In this document: positions 21,501 to 28,850 of the stretch, piece by piece
How the letters are laid out: the number at the start of each line of letters is the position of its first letter
Numbering within the stretch: the first letter of the stretch is position 1
From: Oscheius sp. JU75
Taxonomy: Eukaryota > Nematoda > Chromadorea > Rhabditida > Rhabditidae
Direction: 5' to 3'
Assembly (NCBI GenBank): GCA_037178855.1
Contig: JASJZC010000002.1
Span: 8,258,501 to 8,322,500, forward strand
Length of the DNA stretch: 64,000 bases
Notes under the pieces: model-generated
Told to the model about the DNA's origin: nothing
The model's input: the letters and a program-made list of their open reading frames with translations, nothing else
Database searches by the model: none
Made by a program: the position numbers and the translations under genes

Positions 21501-23434
21501 ACAGTGCAAGATTTTCGGGTGTCGAGATTGAAACATTTGTTCCGGGAAATGGGTTTTGAGGACAGAGATCCAGAACATGGGACTCAAACTGGTCCCCACA
21601 TGTCTTGAAATGCAAAACCGAATTGAGAGGGCATATTGACAAATGGCTGTTCCTTTTTGTGGAAAAGGGGTCGTTGGAAAAGTGACAGTGACACTGACCG
21701 ATTAATAGTAATGCCAGGGATGCGCTCACAACGTTCAGCTGTGAGTAATAGTCGTCTCCATGCCTAAACCCTCCCTTCAAAAACGCGCATTTCAATCTGA
21801 GAAAACTAAATTAAGAGAGTGAAGATAAAGATACTTCGAGCAGAATGGACGAACAATGCCCCCGGCAGACCCAATGAATAGATTAGCGCTAATTACAATG
21901 GTGCGGGTGTCCAGTACGCGGGTCCTTCGAAGACGATTAGGAGCTGGAAGAAGAGGAGCTCCACCCCCACCCTCACAAATGGGGTCAGTGTTTTGGTTAA
22001 AAGAGACAGAGTGAGAGCATAAGACTCTTCGAGAAGGGTAGCACGGAGGAAGATAGGACCAGATTGGATTAGGAGACAGCGACAGGAGTGACCTAACAAT
22101 TAGGAGGGCATAGGAGAAGGAAAGTGTTTTTGACTCGGGAAACAGAAAGACAGAGAGATAGAGAGACGGAACGACAGAGGGACAGAGAGGCATTGACACA
22201 GAGACACAGAAGGACTCATTTTTATAGACTGGACACTTTTTGGTTGGTTTTATGATCAGCTGGACAGCTGATTGCTCTGCACAGCCTCTGCCAATGGGAC
22301 TCCACTACGACTCGTTAGAGAGTACTGAAGTGCCGAGTGATTAGTTCGCGACGAGGGGGTCGATGACCCGGGATGAACCATTGGTTCAGTGCCAGTAACA
22401 GAGAGACAGAGAACCCATTCTTGAATGCTCAACCCTTGCAAAGGTGCTTATTAGGAGGCACAAAGGGAATCAAGATCAAAGAGCTGTCTGGAACTCTGTT
22501 GAAAGCCTTAAATGATGTGGTTTGACAATTTTACGGGCTGTTCAAACTTTGGGAACTAGAAGGCTAGCGAAAGAAATCCTAGCGAAATACCAAGGCCATT
22601 TCGAGAGTTCCGTCGCAAGGACAATAAAAAGGCGCCCCCGAATGATGGAATATAAGCTCTGCACTTCGTGAATTGGCTCTTTCTCCTTCCGGACCCTTCT
22701 CTCTATTGCAAGGAATTACTACCTACCGCGCTTTGACGTCTTTCGGACTAACGATGAGGAGTGAGTCGTCTCCGGAGTCGAGGAACGACGGCCTAAGCTC
22801 GTCGAGATTGAGCTCGACGAAGACAAGACGCTAAAATTTGAGGTACTGTCTCTGTCTCTCTCTCGGTCTCCTCCTACCTGGTTATCTTTGAGACTTTTCA
22901 CTAGCTCTTGTTCAACGATTTTTCGTAGTCTGTCGACCAAAGGACCGGAGGTCGCTAAAAACAGCATCGGTTTTCCAGAAAAACCGAAACTTACAGGCAC
23001 AGTCACGAGTTTTAGACGCGGCAGTTTCCCTGTCCAGAGACTGTAAGACAAGGATTGAAAATATAATTTGGCAAAGATACTTTCTGACTGAGCTGGCGAA
23101 ACAATGGATCGGCCAGTAGCTTCTGTAGACGGTCGACGTCTTCACGGAGCTCGACGCTTTCAGCGCGAGTGCTCAAGTCACGCAGAACTGCGCGCACCCT
23201 CTGCTCCTCTAAAAACTGTTTTTGTTAAAACATCGCCTCTCGGTTCCTTTGTCTCTCTTTCTCTCTGTCCTTCTGTCTCTCTGCCTCTCTGTCTCTCTGT
23301 CCCTCTTGTTGTGAGCAGCTGGTCCTCCCCCTTTCCCCGGCTAGAATATATCGATTACTGTCCAATTACTACCTCTTCGCGCACATAGCAACCAGCCCCG
23401 ATCCTTTTTGTTTCATCTCTTCAATTTTATCCAT
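1..23434 (-). CDS. Patj: PATJ/MPDZ-family multi-PDZ cell-polarity scaffold, 3' end beyond window
   Basis: This gene encodes a scaffold of tandem PDZ domains. The family sits at apical junctions, binds PALS1 through an N-terminal L27 domain and gathers membrane proteins through its PDZ pockets (family knowledge). About 40 minus-strand exons join in phase to roughly 2,030 codons: an L27-like segment, then ten PDZ domains, the last running off the left edge. Diagnostic family blocks include [12 protein letters not shown] (PDZ5), GISIVGGR (PDZ7), [10 protein letters not shown] (PDZ8), [11 protein letters not shown] (PDZ9) and [12 protein letters not shown] (PDZ10). In the vertebrate family one more PDZ follows the last of these. 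Typical introns are 38-42 nt; larger ones lie at 599-1073, 1160-3936, 4013-5961, 8072-8735, 10240-13531 and 20149-22727. Family identity is very secure. The first coding exon and the 18.5-20 kb part are less sure. MPDZ and PATJ cannot be separated because many invertebrates have a single gene. Confidence 0.93.
275..312 (-). other. 38-nt GC-AG intron between PDZ9 and PDZ10
   Basis: The exon ends CCTAAG and the intron begins GCAAGAAAAG and ends TGTTCCAG. It gives [12 protein letters not shown], which aligns without a gap to the family's TPQRVRLTLYRD. The alternative GT donor nine bases downstream would make a 29-nt intron and insert three extra residues, so GC-AG is preferred. Confidence 0.75.
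1073..4013 (-). CDS. Patj: Patj linker exons between PDZ8 and PDZ9
   Basis: Two exons are supported, 4013-3936 ([20 protein letters not shown]) and 1160-1073 ([20 protein letters not shown]), both entered in phase 0 with good splice sites. The second leaves in phase 1, which matches the PDZ9 exon. The peptide is Ser/Pro-rich and disordered-looking. The 2.8-kb intron between them (1161-3935) shows no gene; a plus-strand frame at 3.15-3.5 kb has no support. Confidence 0.7.
4405..5088 (+). CDS. proline-rich open frame inside Patj intron, doubtful
   Basis: A plus-strand frame opens at 4405 and becomes Pro/Ser/Thr-rich from about 4620 ([31 protein letters not shown]). After about 4900 the proline pattern shifts to another frame ([20 protein letters not shown]) and stops at 5088. 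Polyproline like this is typical of actin-regulatory linkers, but no flanking domain was seen. The frame change and lack of clear splice sites make it either an exon set of the nested gene, a pseudogene, or chance in a C-rich tract. Confidence 0.25.
5175..5885 (+). CDS. candidate nested gene: secreted cysteine-rich protein (model uncertain)
   Basis: Opposite to Patj, inside its 4013-5961 intron, lie two cysteine-rich open segments. At about 5385-5560 the sequence reads [16 protein letters not shown] and [20 protein letters not shown]. At about 5640-5885 it reads [27 protein letters not shown] and [19 protein letters not shown], then a stop. A 40-nt GT-AG intron at about 5546-5585 would join the frames but drop three cysteines. 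Possible signal peptides lie upstream: [19 protein letters not shown] near 5170, and [11 protein letters not shown] near 5241, which hits an in-frame TGA. Dense paired cysteines suggest an extracellular disulfide-rich protein. I do not recognise the family. It may be a pseudogene. Confidence 0.4.
5961..6497 (-). CDS. Patj: Patj PDZ8, with a GC-AG intron
   Basis: Exons 6497-6432, 6392-6114 and 6071-5961. They give [69 protein letters not shown] and PLEMIVCRR. Family PDZ8 reads [20 protein letters not shown] and GDELLEINGQ. The junction GDEILE/VNGR needs an intron 6113-6072 beginning GCAAGT and ending TTTTAG. Reading on without it hits a stop. The intron at 6431-6393 is 39 nt. Confidence 0.93.
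6072..6113 (-). other. 42-nt GC-AG intron in PDZ8
   Basis: On the minus strand the exon ends TTGGAG and the intron starts GCAAGTTTTG, a strong U1 match apart from the C at +2. It ends AATTTTAG. Removing it joins GDEILE to VNGRVLRG, exactly the family alignment (GDELLEINGQ). No GT donor nearby gives this frame. Confidence 0.85.
6561..7613 (-). CDS. Patj: Patj PDZ7 and following acidic linker
   Basis: Exons 7613-7418, 7376-7222 and 7088-6561. PDZ7 runs [66 protein letters not shown] and [10 protein letters not shown]. The family has [29 protein letters not shown] and AIKNAGNPVVFIVQSL. The last exon continues for about 130 residues of Glu/Lys/Pro-rich linker. The 41-nt intron at 7377-7417 splits a glycine codon inside the binding loop. 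The 133-nt intron at 7089-7221 is almost wholly GACAGAGA repeat. Confidence 0.95.
7094..7217. repeat. GACAGAGAGACATAGAGATA repeat filling a Patj intron
   Basis: The 133-nt intron between two PDZ7 exons is nearly all purine repeat on plus (TCTCTGTC on the transcribed strand), placed between the GTAAGT donor and the TTTTTTCAG acceptor. Confidence 0.85.
7681..8990 (-). CDS. Patj: Patj acidic/proline linker exons between PDZ6 and PDZ7
   Basis: Exons 8990-8735, 8072-7979 and 7934-7681. They encode [20 protein letters not shown], a Glu-rich segment, a helix ([10 protein letters not shown] joined to [15 protein letters not shown]), then Pro/Thr-rich [19 protein letters not shown] and acidic [15 protein letters not shown] 662-nt intron (8073-8734) with GACAGAGA repeats splits the helix. 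There is no PDZ here. The TPSPP, SPPR and TPTP stretches are possible proline-directed kinase sites (inference). Confidence 0.8.
8100..8730. other. Patj intron, GAGA-type repeats only
   Basis: Apart from short degenerate GAGAGAGA/GACAGAGA runs (8440-8570, 8650-8730) nothing coding or structured was recognised between the two linker exons. Confidence 0.5.
9092..9628 (-). CDS. Patj: Patj PDZ6 (three exons)
   Basis: Exons 9628-9472, 9432-9228 and 9187-9092 with introns of 39 and 40 nt. They read [69 protein letters not shown] and [17 protein letters not shown]. Family PDZ6 has ERTITLVKG, DGRIAIGDCILSINEES, AQARAMLRRHSLIGPDIK and ITYVPAEH, so the assignment is firm. The carboxylate loop (LGVVLDA) departs from GLGF, as it also does in the family. 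Confidence 0.92.
9803..10240 (-). CDS. Patj: Patj small linker exons between PDZ5 and PDZ6
   Basis: Three phase-0 exons, 10240-10154, 10019-9945 and 9856-9803, encode [40 protein letters not shown] and [18 protein letters not shown]. All have clear pyrimidine-AG acceptors and GT donors. The peptide is basic and Ser-rich without a fold I know. Because all three are phase 0 and short, they could be skipped individually without breaking the frame. Confidence 0.7.
11330..11660. repeat. R1-related fragment in Patj intron
   Basis: GCCGTCGGCAGCTGGTCTAGTTC near 11382 (split palindrome) parallels the sequence near 34277. CTGTCACGCTAGCTCGACTG near 11513 and ATAACTGTCACTAGAGCCC near 11597 parallel 34426 and 34446. 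It is more diverged than the other copies. Confidence 0.45.
12830..13180. repeat. degenerate tandem repeat, GAGACAGTACGGGTGAGA-like unit, period about 32
   Basis: Diverged copies of CCGAGANAGTACGGGNGAGA recur about every 25-35 bases: near 12830 (CCGAGATAGTACGGGCGAGA), 12856, 12889, 12919 (CCGAGACTGTACGAGTGAGA), 12950, 12984, 13119 and 13156. Spacers are A/T-rich and unlike each other. Related units sit at 24.28-24.40, 44.11-44.18 and 52.92-52.99 kb. No coding frame is preserved. Confidence 0.6.
13531..13932 (-). CDS. Patj: Patj PDZ5 (single exon)
   Basis: One 402-nt phase-0 exon. After a basic stretch ([20 protein letters not shown]) it encodes a whole [62 protein letters not shown] and [10 protein letters not shown]. 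It is very close to family PDZ5 ([45 protein letters not shown]). The binding loop GLGF is intact. The exon sits between a 407-nt intron (13933-14339) and a 3.3-kb intron. Confidence 0.95.
14340..14993 (-). CDS. Patj: Patj PDZ4 (three exons)
   Basis: Exons 14993-14837, 14699-14581 and 14540-14340. They read GGLGISLEG joined to [20 protein letters not shown], then [38 protein letters not shown] and [10 protein letters not shown]. The family has the same block (GTVDVEKG, HHYIRSILPEGPVG, GDELLEVNG). Introns of 137 and 40 nt separate them, and a 38-nt intron precedes the first. The exon continues as a Ser/Pro linker to 14340. Confidence 0.93.
15032..16114 (-). CDS. Patj: Patj PDZ3 (three exons)
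   Basis: Exons 16114-15991, 15308-15217 and 15175-15032. The first ends [20 protein letters not shown] with the binding loop LGITVAGYV. The second gives [16 protein letters not shown] and ILVHDLIVE. The third gives [20 protein letters not shown]. Family PDZ3 reads GLGITIAGYVG, SGIFVKSI and HDGRLQVNDQI, so the fold is clear, though the usual G-D-x-I-L is replaced by HDLIVE. The 41-nt intron at 15176-15216 is typical of the gene. The 680-nt intron at 15309-15990 shows no feature. Confidence 0.9.
16150..17666 (-). CDS. Patj: Patj linker exons between PDZ2 and PDZ3
   Basis: Exons 17666-17463, 16936-16814 and 16235-16150 are all phase 1 at their shared junctions. They encode acidic and Ser/Arg-rich sequence ([53 protein letters not shown]) with no recognisable fold. 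The last exon ends SLRTLQEM just before the first strand of PDZ3. Disordered spacers between PDZ groups are usual in this family. The many Ser/Thr next to Arg or Asp could be kinase targets, but that is only an inference. Confidence 0.75.
17994..18407 (-). CDS. Patj: Patj PDZ2 (three exons)
   Basis: Exons 18407-18280, 18230-18156 and 18084-17994 join in phase. They give [11 protein letters not shown] (binding loop), [27 protein letters not shown] and GMSSQQVASILRQ. This matches PDZ2 of PATJ/MPDZ ([42 protein letters not shown]) nearly position for position, so ligand binding is probably kept. The introns between these exons are 49 and 71 nt. Confidence 0.93.
18542..20149 (-). CDS. Patj: Patj exons: second half of PDZ1 and linker to PDZ2
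   Basis: Exon 20149-19942 begins in phase 2 after the 2.6-kb intron and reads [19 protein letters not shown], the GRLxxGDxI block of a PDZ, then ends after [12 protein letters not shown]. Exons 18877-18814 and 18676-18542 follow in matching phases and give a low-complexity linker ending RLLWL, joining to RDWTQVEV of PDZ2. Acceptor choices here are the weakest in the gene: 18676 uses GGAAATAG and 18407 uses CTGTCAG. A further in-phase open segment around 19750-19905 was left out. Confidence 0.5.
19447..19627. mobile_element. TTAA-flanked MITE, copy 1 (piggyBac-like ends)
   Basis: The element starts AGCGAGTGTGCAGC and ends GCTGCACACTCGCT, an exact 14-bp terminal inverted repeat. It is flanked by TTAT on the left (probably a mutated TTAA) and TTAA on the right. 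The interior is 181 bp, non-coding and A/T-rich. TTAA target duplication is the mark of piggyBac-type elements; assignment to that superfamily is an inference. It lies in a Patj intron. Confidence 0.65.
20392..20432 (-). other. tRNA-like A-box fragment (possible SINE head)
   Basis: On the minus strand GCCCGCATGACTCAGTCGG followed by TTAGCGCTCC looks like a tRNA D-arm with a Pol III A box (TGACTCAGTCGG). No B box or full cloverleaf was found, so it is at most a SINE head or a tRNA relic. Confidence 0.3.
20501..20686. mobile_element. TTAA-flanked MITE, copy 2
   Basis: The ends are AGCGAGTGTGCA and TGCACACTCGGT, flanked by TTAA on both sides (20497-20500 and 20687-20690). Length and ends match copy 1, and the interior shares blocks (GCTACAAATGC / GAATGCTGC, TCTCATGTTA), so both derive from one family. 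It lies in the 20149-22727 Patj intron. Confidence 0.7.
20690..22726. other. large Patj intron, no gene seen
   Basis: This is the right part of the 2.6-kb intron between the two halves of PDZ1. Minus-strand open frames at 21.1-22.2 kb are Leu/Ser/Pro-rich translations of TC-rich DNA, without family signals. Degenerate GACAGAGA runs occur at about 21.29-21.38 and 22.14-22.21 kb. Confidence 0.5.
22727..23434 (-). CDS. Patj: Patj 5' exons: L27-like helix and first half of a degenerate PDZ1
   Basis: Proposed coding exons run 23434-23393 (ATG GAT AAA ATT, weak donor), 23206-23081, 23040-22995, 22954-22878 and 22830-22727; phases agree at every junction. The second exon reads [16 protein letters not shown], which resembles the L27 helix of PATJ (LSMFYETLKSPLFNQ). 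Exons 3-4 look like a charged helix ([20 protein letters not shown]). Exon 5 ([20 protein letters not shown]) fits the first strand of PDZ1, but no GLGF-type carboxylate-binding loop is visible. The start is uncertain: the ATG at 23434 needs a GTTGCT donor, and a missed upstream exon is possible. Confidence 0.6.
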
Positions 23435-23469
23435 TTTATGACACGAAAATGTTATTAAGACCATCTCTA

Positions 23470-24244
23470 ATGGACGAAACAGAGCCAGGAGCCGATTTTG
23501 GAGAGAGTCTAGAAAATGACTTTGTCCTCATTGGTCCAGATGGAGAGGAACTGACAGAACCTTCGGGAAAGGTCAGCCTGGATACTTCCTTTTTGACAAA
23601 ATTGGTTTAGACAGAGGGTATTGACAGAAATTGTGGACAGCTCTGTAGAACTCTCAATGAAATTGGAATCAGCTGTCCCGGTCATTCTAAGGAGACACCT
23701 TTCTCGGTTGTTCCCACCATTTCTGACAAGATGTAAGTTTTTATAAAAAAGCTCTTAATGGGAAAATCAGTTTGAAGTGGGTATGGTGCATCGACGCGCC
23801 AACATTTTTGGCTTTGAGACCGTTTTTGTAACTCAAAACTTTAATTTTCCAGTAAAGTGATGTTATACAATATGGTAGAGCAGCTCAAAGACTGCAACTT
23901 TGCAGAATTTAAAACGAAAAAACCATCTCTTGGATCCAATATCTGCTCTCAAAATGTTGGGCGCGCACATCTTTCTCGTTGCACCGACGTTATTAACGTA
24001 TTGAAACTTAAATTTATGTCACGAATGTGCTGTTTTCAGACAGTATAGTAACCATAGCCCTTCTTCACTATCTCCTCGGGACTATTCGAACGTGGAGGAT
24101 CTCTTGATCACACTCAAAATTAAGATCGCGGCCATGAAGAAGGAGGCCCAGGCCAAGGATGAGATCATAGCCCGACAGGTCTCTCTTCTCGAACTCCAGA
24201 CTCAAGTTCTTCGTGATTTGCATACTTTCCGAATCAGTAAATAA
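23470..24244 (+). CDS. small acidic/coiled-coil protein of unknown function
   Basis: Four exons, 23470-23571, 23611-23732, 23853-23997 and 24044-24244, join in phase to 189 codons. The first intron is 39 nt and the last 46 nt. The N-terminus is acidic (MDETEPGADFGESLENDFVL), and DFVLI with preceding acidic residues resembles an LC3-interacting motif (weak inference). The middle has scattered Cys. The C-terminus is a charged helix (KIAAMKKEAQAKDEIIARQV, LLELQTQVLRDL) likely to be a coiled coil. An AATAAA lies at 24443, 200 bases past the stop. It starts about 35 bp from the proposed Patj ATG, divergently. An earlier in-frame ATG at 23449 is possible. I do not recognise the family. Confidence 0.6.
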
Positions 24245-24274
24245 ACATATCATCACAACCCAAAATCGAACAAG

Positions 24275-24400
24275 ACAGGAATTTCTCTCCCGTACTGTCT
24301 TGGATGCCAATCTTCTCCGTACGGCCTCTGTAACTCGGAGTGTTCTTACCCGTACTGGCTCTGGCTCGGTACTTAGTGGAATTCTCACCCGTACTGTCTT
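24275..24400. repeat. GTACGGG-type degenerate tandem repeat, inverted orientation
   Basis: Four units of TTCTCNCCCGTACTGTCT-like sequence lie near 24283, 24312, 24345 and 24382, about 30-35 bases apart. They are the reverse complement of the unit at 12.8 kb. The array lies just after the stop of the small coiled-coil gene, in its presumed 3' UTR. Confidence 0.6.
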
Positions 24401-24835
24401 GACTAACACTTTTGGTGGCCGATTCTTGTTAATTTTTGTTAAAATAAAGTTTGAGCTCAAAATGAAAAGAATAAAAACCAGCCTGAGAGGATGCTCATCA
24501 GTCTGCATGAGACCACGCAATCTTCTGAAAAATGAAATTTTTTTTTGTTTTCAAATACTGTAAAAAAAAAAACAAAATTTTTAAGAAATTACTGCTGACC
24601 CTTGCAGAACACAACAAGAAAGCAAAGTCGAGGCCCGGGAGCCCGGGAATCGGATGTCAATCAGGAGGGGGGCTGAGTCAAGCGGTCAGTGTGCGTGTGT
24701 GTATGTGTATGAGCTGGGCAGCAAGGAGCGGGCGACGAACGCTGTAGAGCATCTGTCAAAATAATTGAGCTTTAAAACAGCCGGCCAGGCGATTGATTCC
24801 TGACGGTTCGATGACATGACGGTGAAGGAGCAGAG

Positions 24836-24904
24836 AAACAGAGGCAGAGAGACAGGGAGATAGAGAGGCAGAGAGACAGGGAGATAGAGAGACAGAGAGA
24901 CAGG
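24836..24904. repeat. GACAGGGAGATAGAGAGGCAGA minisatellite
   Basis: Two to three near-perfect copies of a 24-26-base purine-rich unit, part of the same GACAGAGA family seen throughout the window. Confidence 0.8.
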
Positions 24905-25927
24905 GTACCAAAAAGAATAGTTGGACAAAAAGAGACCGGAACTTCCTCGGATGCTTCTTACACGAGCAACTGTTCCTGCAACAATTGATGCAACAAATTG
25001 GCGGGAGAAACGAGGGCAAAATGTAACGCAAGCCAGCCATACACCGATTTTCACCGAAAATGTCTCCTTTTAATACAAAGGCCGTGAGTAATGTCCAACA
25101 TTAGAGCCTATTCCCAGGACGGAGGGTGGTTGTTTTCGCGGATGGCTTGAGATCTGGCGGGAATGGCGTCGGGAGGGAGGCCGATGTGGGAATGCGTTTC
25201 TGTTTTAATCTCTTAGGACGAACGGATCGCTAAGAAAGGTGTGAAAGTGCTCGAAAAAGAAAAGGGTATTTCATTCAGAGAGCGAGAGAGATAAGGGGCG
25301 CCTGGCCACCTTCCAATGTGAGTTACAGCGGCAAATAAATGCCGTCTAGTCGGCTATCAAACATGCTAGAGAGTCGATGAATTTGAAACTTGATTCACAG
25401 AGACAGACAGATACTGAGCCAGAGAGTAACGAAGACGAAAGATCGAAATGACTCTATCCCATTCAATTTCCGCCTACATAATGTGATTAAGATGCCGAAT
25501 GTAATGGACGACCCCACTTTGCAAGACAGAGATAAAGATACTGGAAGAATGGGGAGGATCCCATCCTAGGAAGGACACACTTTCAGCACACTATGCTTCT
25601 TCGCATCCCCTTTCTTTCTCTCCTCTCTCTTCGGCGATCGAAGGAGGCGACAATAATTAGCAAAGACTCGGGGCTTGCCCCCGCCGGCTACTAGTCTTCT
25701 TATTCTTTCGTTCCTAGAGCCTAGCGCAGAGAGCACATCCATTCAAAAATCAATTGGCCACCCGGATTCGGCGCCTCGGAATTGGCGCCGGAAACTAAGC
25801 TTACACTGGTTTCCGAATACCGACAATGAGCTAGGTGACGGGAAAAGGAAAAATGCAGGGATACGGGTAAGGGGCGGGATCAGAGAGGATAGGTTCAAAA
25901 GCCTTTAAAAACCTGCACATGTCCTTA

Positions 25928-26000
25928 AGGATTTGATCGCCTGACCTCGCTATCACTAAGCGAGCATTTTGGCACTGCGCCATCGAAGTAAGGCTCGGCC
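25928..26000 (-). other. tRNA-like relic or SINE head with A and B boxes
   Basis: On the minus strand TGGCGCAGTGCC fits an A box. CTCGCT-TAGTGAT-AGCGAG forms a 6-bp stem with a 7-base loop like an anticodon arm. GCGATCAAATCC resembles a B box. The acceptor stem is not evident and the T stem is poor, so a functional tRNA gene is unlikely. Confidence 0.4.
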
Positions 26001-27133
26001 GCCCTGATGTCTCGGATTACAAAGCTCTGATAATCTCTTACCGTCTCTCGTTTTGTCTTTCAAAGCGCTATACAATGGGAAGACGGACTTTAAGACCTTT
26101 GGTATGTTTAACAGTTTTGTAGCCCTGATCCAGAGCTATAACCATTCAGAATATCACTAAGCTAAAAATGTAATACTTGTGAAGTTGCTGGCTACCCCAT
26201 GGAATCGTAGTTTTGGGTCTTTTGACCTGTCGTCAGCCGCACTTGGCCAAAAATTAGCGCCCTAAGTCTACTTTTCCGCCTCGTTCTGTCCCCAGGAAGG
26301 TGAATGAGATGCCCTGAGGCTGTGTCCGTCGAAAAAACTTGGGTGTTCCAAGAAGGGAGGGAGAGGGGAGCAAAATCCGTTCGGGGACTGTGAAGTGTCA
26401 GCAAAAGCAGAGGAGAGGATTAGGAGTGGCGTCCGGCAATTTGGCTCAATTCTGAGGTGTGGGAAAGTGCGACTAATGAGGAGACAAGCTGCCTCTCCAG
26501 GGACTTCTAGCCAGAGTCCAGATCGACGTCTCAGATAGCGTTGCACTTCAAAGTTGGGTTCTAAGAGAGTAGAGGAAGAGAGACAGAAAGACAGAGATTG
26601 AGGCTGACTTTAGCTCTCAAGATCTTCCTCCTTTACGAAACCGCCACCCGACCTTGTTACTCCTGATTTATTTTCCTAAAATACTACGTATATAGGAGTA
26701 TTGTGCCAAAATATGCCCACCTTGACTGTGGTTTTTCTCCTTGTCTGTAAAAGTAGGAGTGCAAGGGCTAATAAATAATTATGTCTAGAACCAAGCCCTC
26801 TTCATTCCCACCACCCCTACCTCTTTCCTCATCGACGTCCATCCCGCGTTCTCGATGTTTTGCCGATATCTGCGCTGGTCACTTCGCATGTGCATACTTC
26901 ACCGAACAGTAAGATATAGTAAAGGCTGAAAAGGACAGTTTCCAGAAATTTTTAGGAAACTTTGCAGCCTATAAGTCTCTCTCTGTCTCTCTATTTATCA
27001 ATGTTTAGATCTTTACCTGCCCCTTAGCATAAGCAGCTGTGCTTATCCTGTCCTTGGAACAGCCCTCTAAGATTCAAAGTTTAGATTTCAATTTCAATTT
27101 TATTGTCGGAATCGAGAGGTTACTATCAGGGCT

Positions 27134-28325
27134 CCCTTGCCGCTCCCATAGCGCGAACCCACTCTTCGCCTTCCTCTCTTGCTTGTCGCATCCACGTGGT
27201 TGGAGTTCATCCGAGGCGACCACAGGCTTTCTTCAGCTCACGGTCTCCCTAGAGCTCGTCGCTGATTCAGAGGAACCCATTCCGTCATCGCTTTCGACCA
27301 CCTTCCTCCTTCCATCTTGGTCACTTTTTTCGCCCATTTCAGCATCCTCGTCCATGCCAAGTCCAGAATATTCGGTAGTACTGTCCTTCTTCTCACCCCC
27401 TCGTTCCTCATACGATCTCGAAGTGTGATATCGAGCATGGCCCTTTCCAGACGTCGTTGTAGCGCTACAAGTTTGGCACGATCCTCTGTACGAAGGTTCC
27501 AGATTTCGCACAGAGGATGTATAGCTTGTCCTGTCAAGCGTAGATCTCCCTCGAAAGCATTGGCCATCATGAAGGTTTTGCGATGATTGATTTCGAGCCC
27601 AATCCTACGGCTTCCTTGTTCCAGTTCAGTCACCATCCACTGCACAGATCTCAGACTCTTTCCGACAAGGACGACATCATCGGCGTAGCGAAGATGAGTC
27701 AGCTTACGGCTGTTGATGTGGAAAACGACGTCGTCTCAATTGAGTTGACGGAAGACGTCTTCGAGTACAGCGTTGAAGAGCAATGGAGAAAGCACGCATC
27801 CTTGACGAACTCCACGCTTGATGTTGACATCCACTAACTCTTCACCTTGAGCTTGCAACCAACATCTCTGTAGACCCTTCGATATAGAGTTGGTCCGAAC
27901 CGTGTCTCTGGAGGGAATTCCAGACAGCGTCCCACTCAATGGTGTCGTAGGCTTTCCGGAAATCGACGAACACAAGATAGAGGTGACTTCGGTAACCGTT
28001 GGCCTTGTCGATCAACTGTCTGATGGTATGAAGGTGTTCTACAGTCGAGTAGCTTCGGCGGAATCCTTCTTGCTCCAACTCCAAAAGGCCAACATCACTC
28101 GCGTGAAGAGCTTGTAGGGAGCTGGTAGCACGGAGATTGGACGGAAATTGGTCAGGTCTGTGTGATCACCTTTTTTCGGGATGAGGGTGGTATCGAACCA
28201 CCGAATCCAGGAGGAGCCGCGCGATGTTGAAGCATCCGAGTGAAGAGACGTGCGATAAGAGGCACACTCTCCGCTCCCACAATTCGGAGTTGTATGGTCG
28301 TAATGTAGTCATGTCCAGAGGCTGT
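27134..28325 (-). mobile_element. decayed RTE-like non-LTR retrotransposon, reverse transcriptase to 3' end
   Basis: Minus-strand frames give successive RT blocks with shifts between them: TLIPKKGDHTDLTNFRPISV near 28.17 kb, FRRSYSTVEHLHTIRQLIDK and YLVFVDFRKAYDTIEWD (motif A with FVDFRKAYD) near 28.0, VNIKRGVRQGCVLSPLLFNA (motif B) near 27.8, and LRYADDVVLVGK (motif C YADD) near 27.69. The C-terminal IHPLCEIWNL and DRMRNEGVRRRTVLPNI follow. It ends WMRQAREEGEEWVRAMG near 27.15 before a stop. The order and motifs match RTE-clade elements. At least four frame breaks mean it is dead. No endonuclease domain is present, so it is 5'-truncated as usual for LINEs. Confidence 0.88.
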
Positions 28326-28384
28326 CCGCATCTTTATCCGATGTAGTTGTTTTCAGGAAAAAGTTTTAGGTTTAAAAATCCGGA

Positions 28385-28850
28385 ACTGCACACGGAGGTG
28401 ATTATCACAAAACTATCACAAGTGGTAGATACGAAGCCTATCTCGAAGGGGTCCTTCCAAACTTTAAAAAAGCTGCTGGAGATTGTCCTGCCATTTTGGT
28501 GATTGATGCTCCATATCATACGGCCGTCGTTGAGCAGATTATTGCATATGATTCACACTTAGTGTCTTTTTTAAGATTCCAAACTCGTCTTCCAAAAAGG
28601 ACGATATTATCAAATATCGCAACAGCAAGGGAGTTAAAGTCACTCGCCCTGTTACAAATGCACTGTTATTGGAGGATTTGCATAATGATCTAGCTATTCG
28701 AAGCGGTCGCAATGCCGTAAAGAGTTCAAAGTCGACGTCATTGCCGCAAAGCACGGAGTGAAAATTGTCAAGTTGTCGCCCTATCACTGCTCTTTGAATA
28801 CTATTGAATATACATGGGGATGGCTAAAGGCGAAACTGGCACCATGATAT
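28385..28850 (+). pseudogene. Tc1/mariner-superfamily transposase remnant (DDE catalytic part)
   Basis: Plus-strand frames give AILVIDAPYHTAVVEQ (the family has VIDNAPYH, so the Asn codon is lost), then DIIKYRNSKGVKVTRPVTNA, then FKVDVIAAKHGVKIVKLSPY and HCSLNTIEYTWGWLKAKLA, the C-terminal catalytic Glu block (usually LNPIE). Several frame changes separate the blocks. No terminal repeats were found and the N-terminal DNA-binding domain is missing or unrecognisable. Confidence 0.82.

Larger units (their letters stand above)
24400..27100. other. gene-poor stretch
   Basis: No open frame with recognisable protein similarity and no plausible exon chain was seen on either strand. The contents are the minisatellite at 24.84 kb, short GAGA runs and a tRNA-like relic at 25.93-26.0 kb. 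Confidence 0.5.

Noticed and set aside
21077-22199. Several long minus-strand frames
   Set aside because: Low-complexity Ser/Leu/Pro translations of TC-rich intron DNA without splice-supported context.
25928-26000. Functional tRNA gene
   Set aside because: No acceptor stem and a poor T stem; kept only as a tRNA-like relic.
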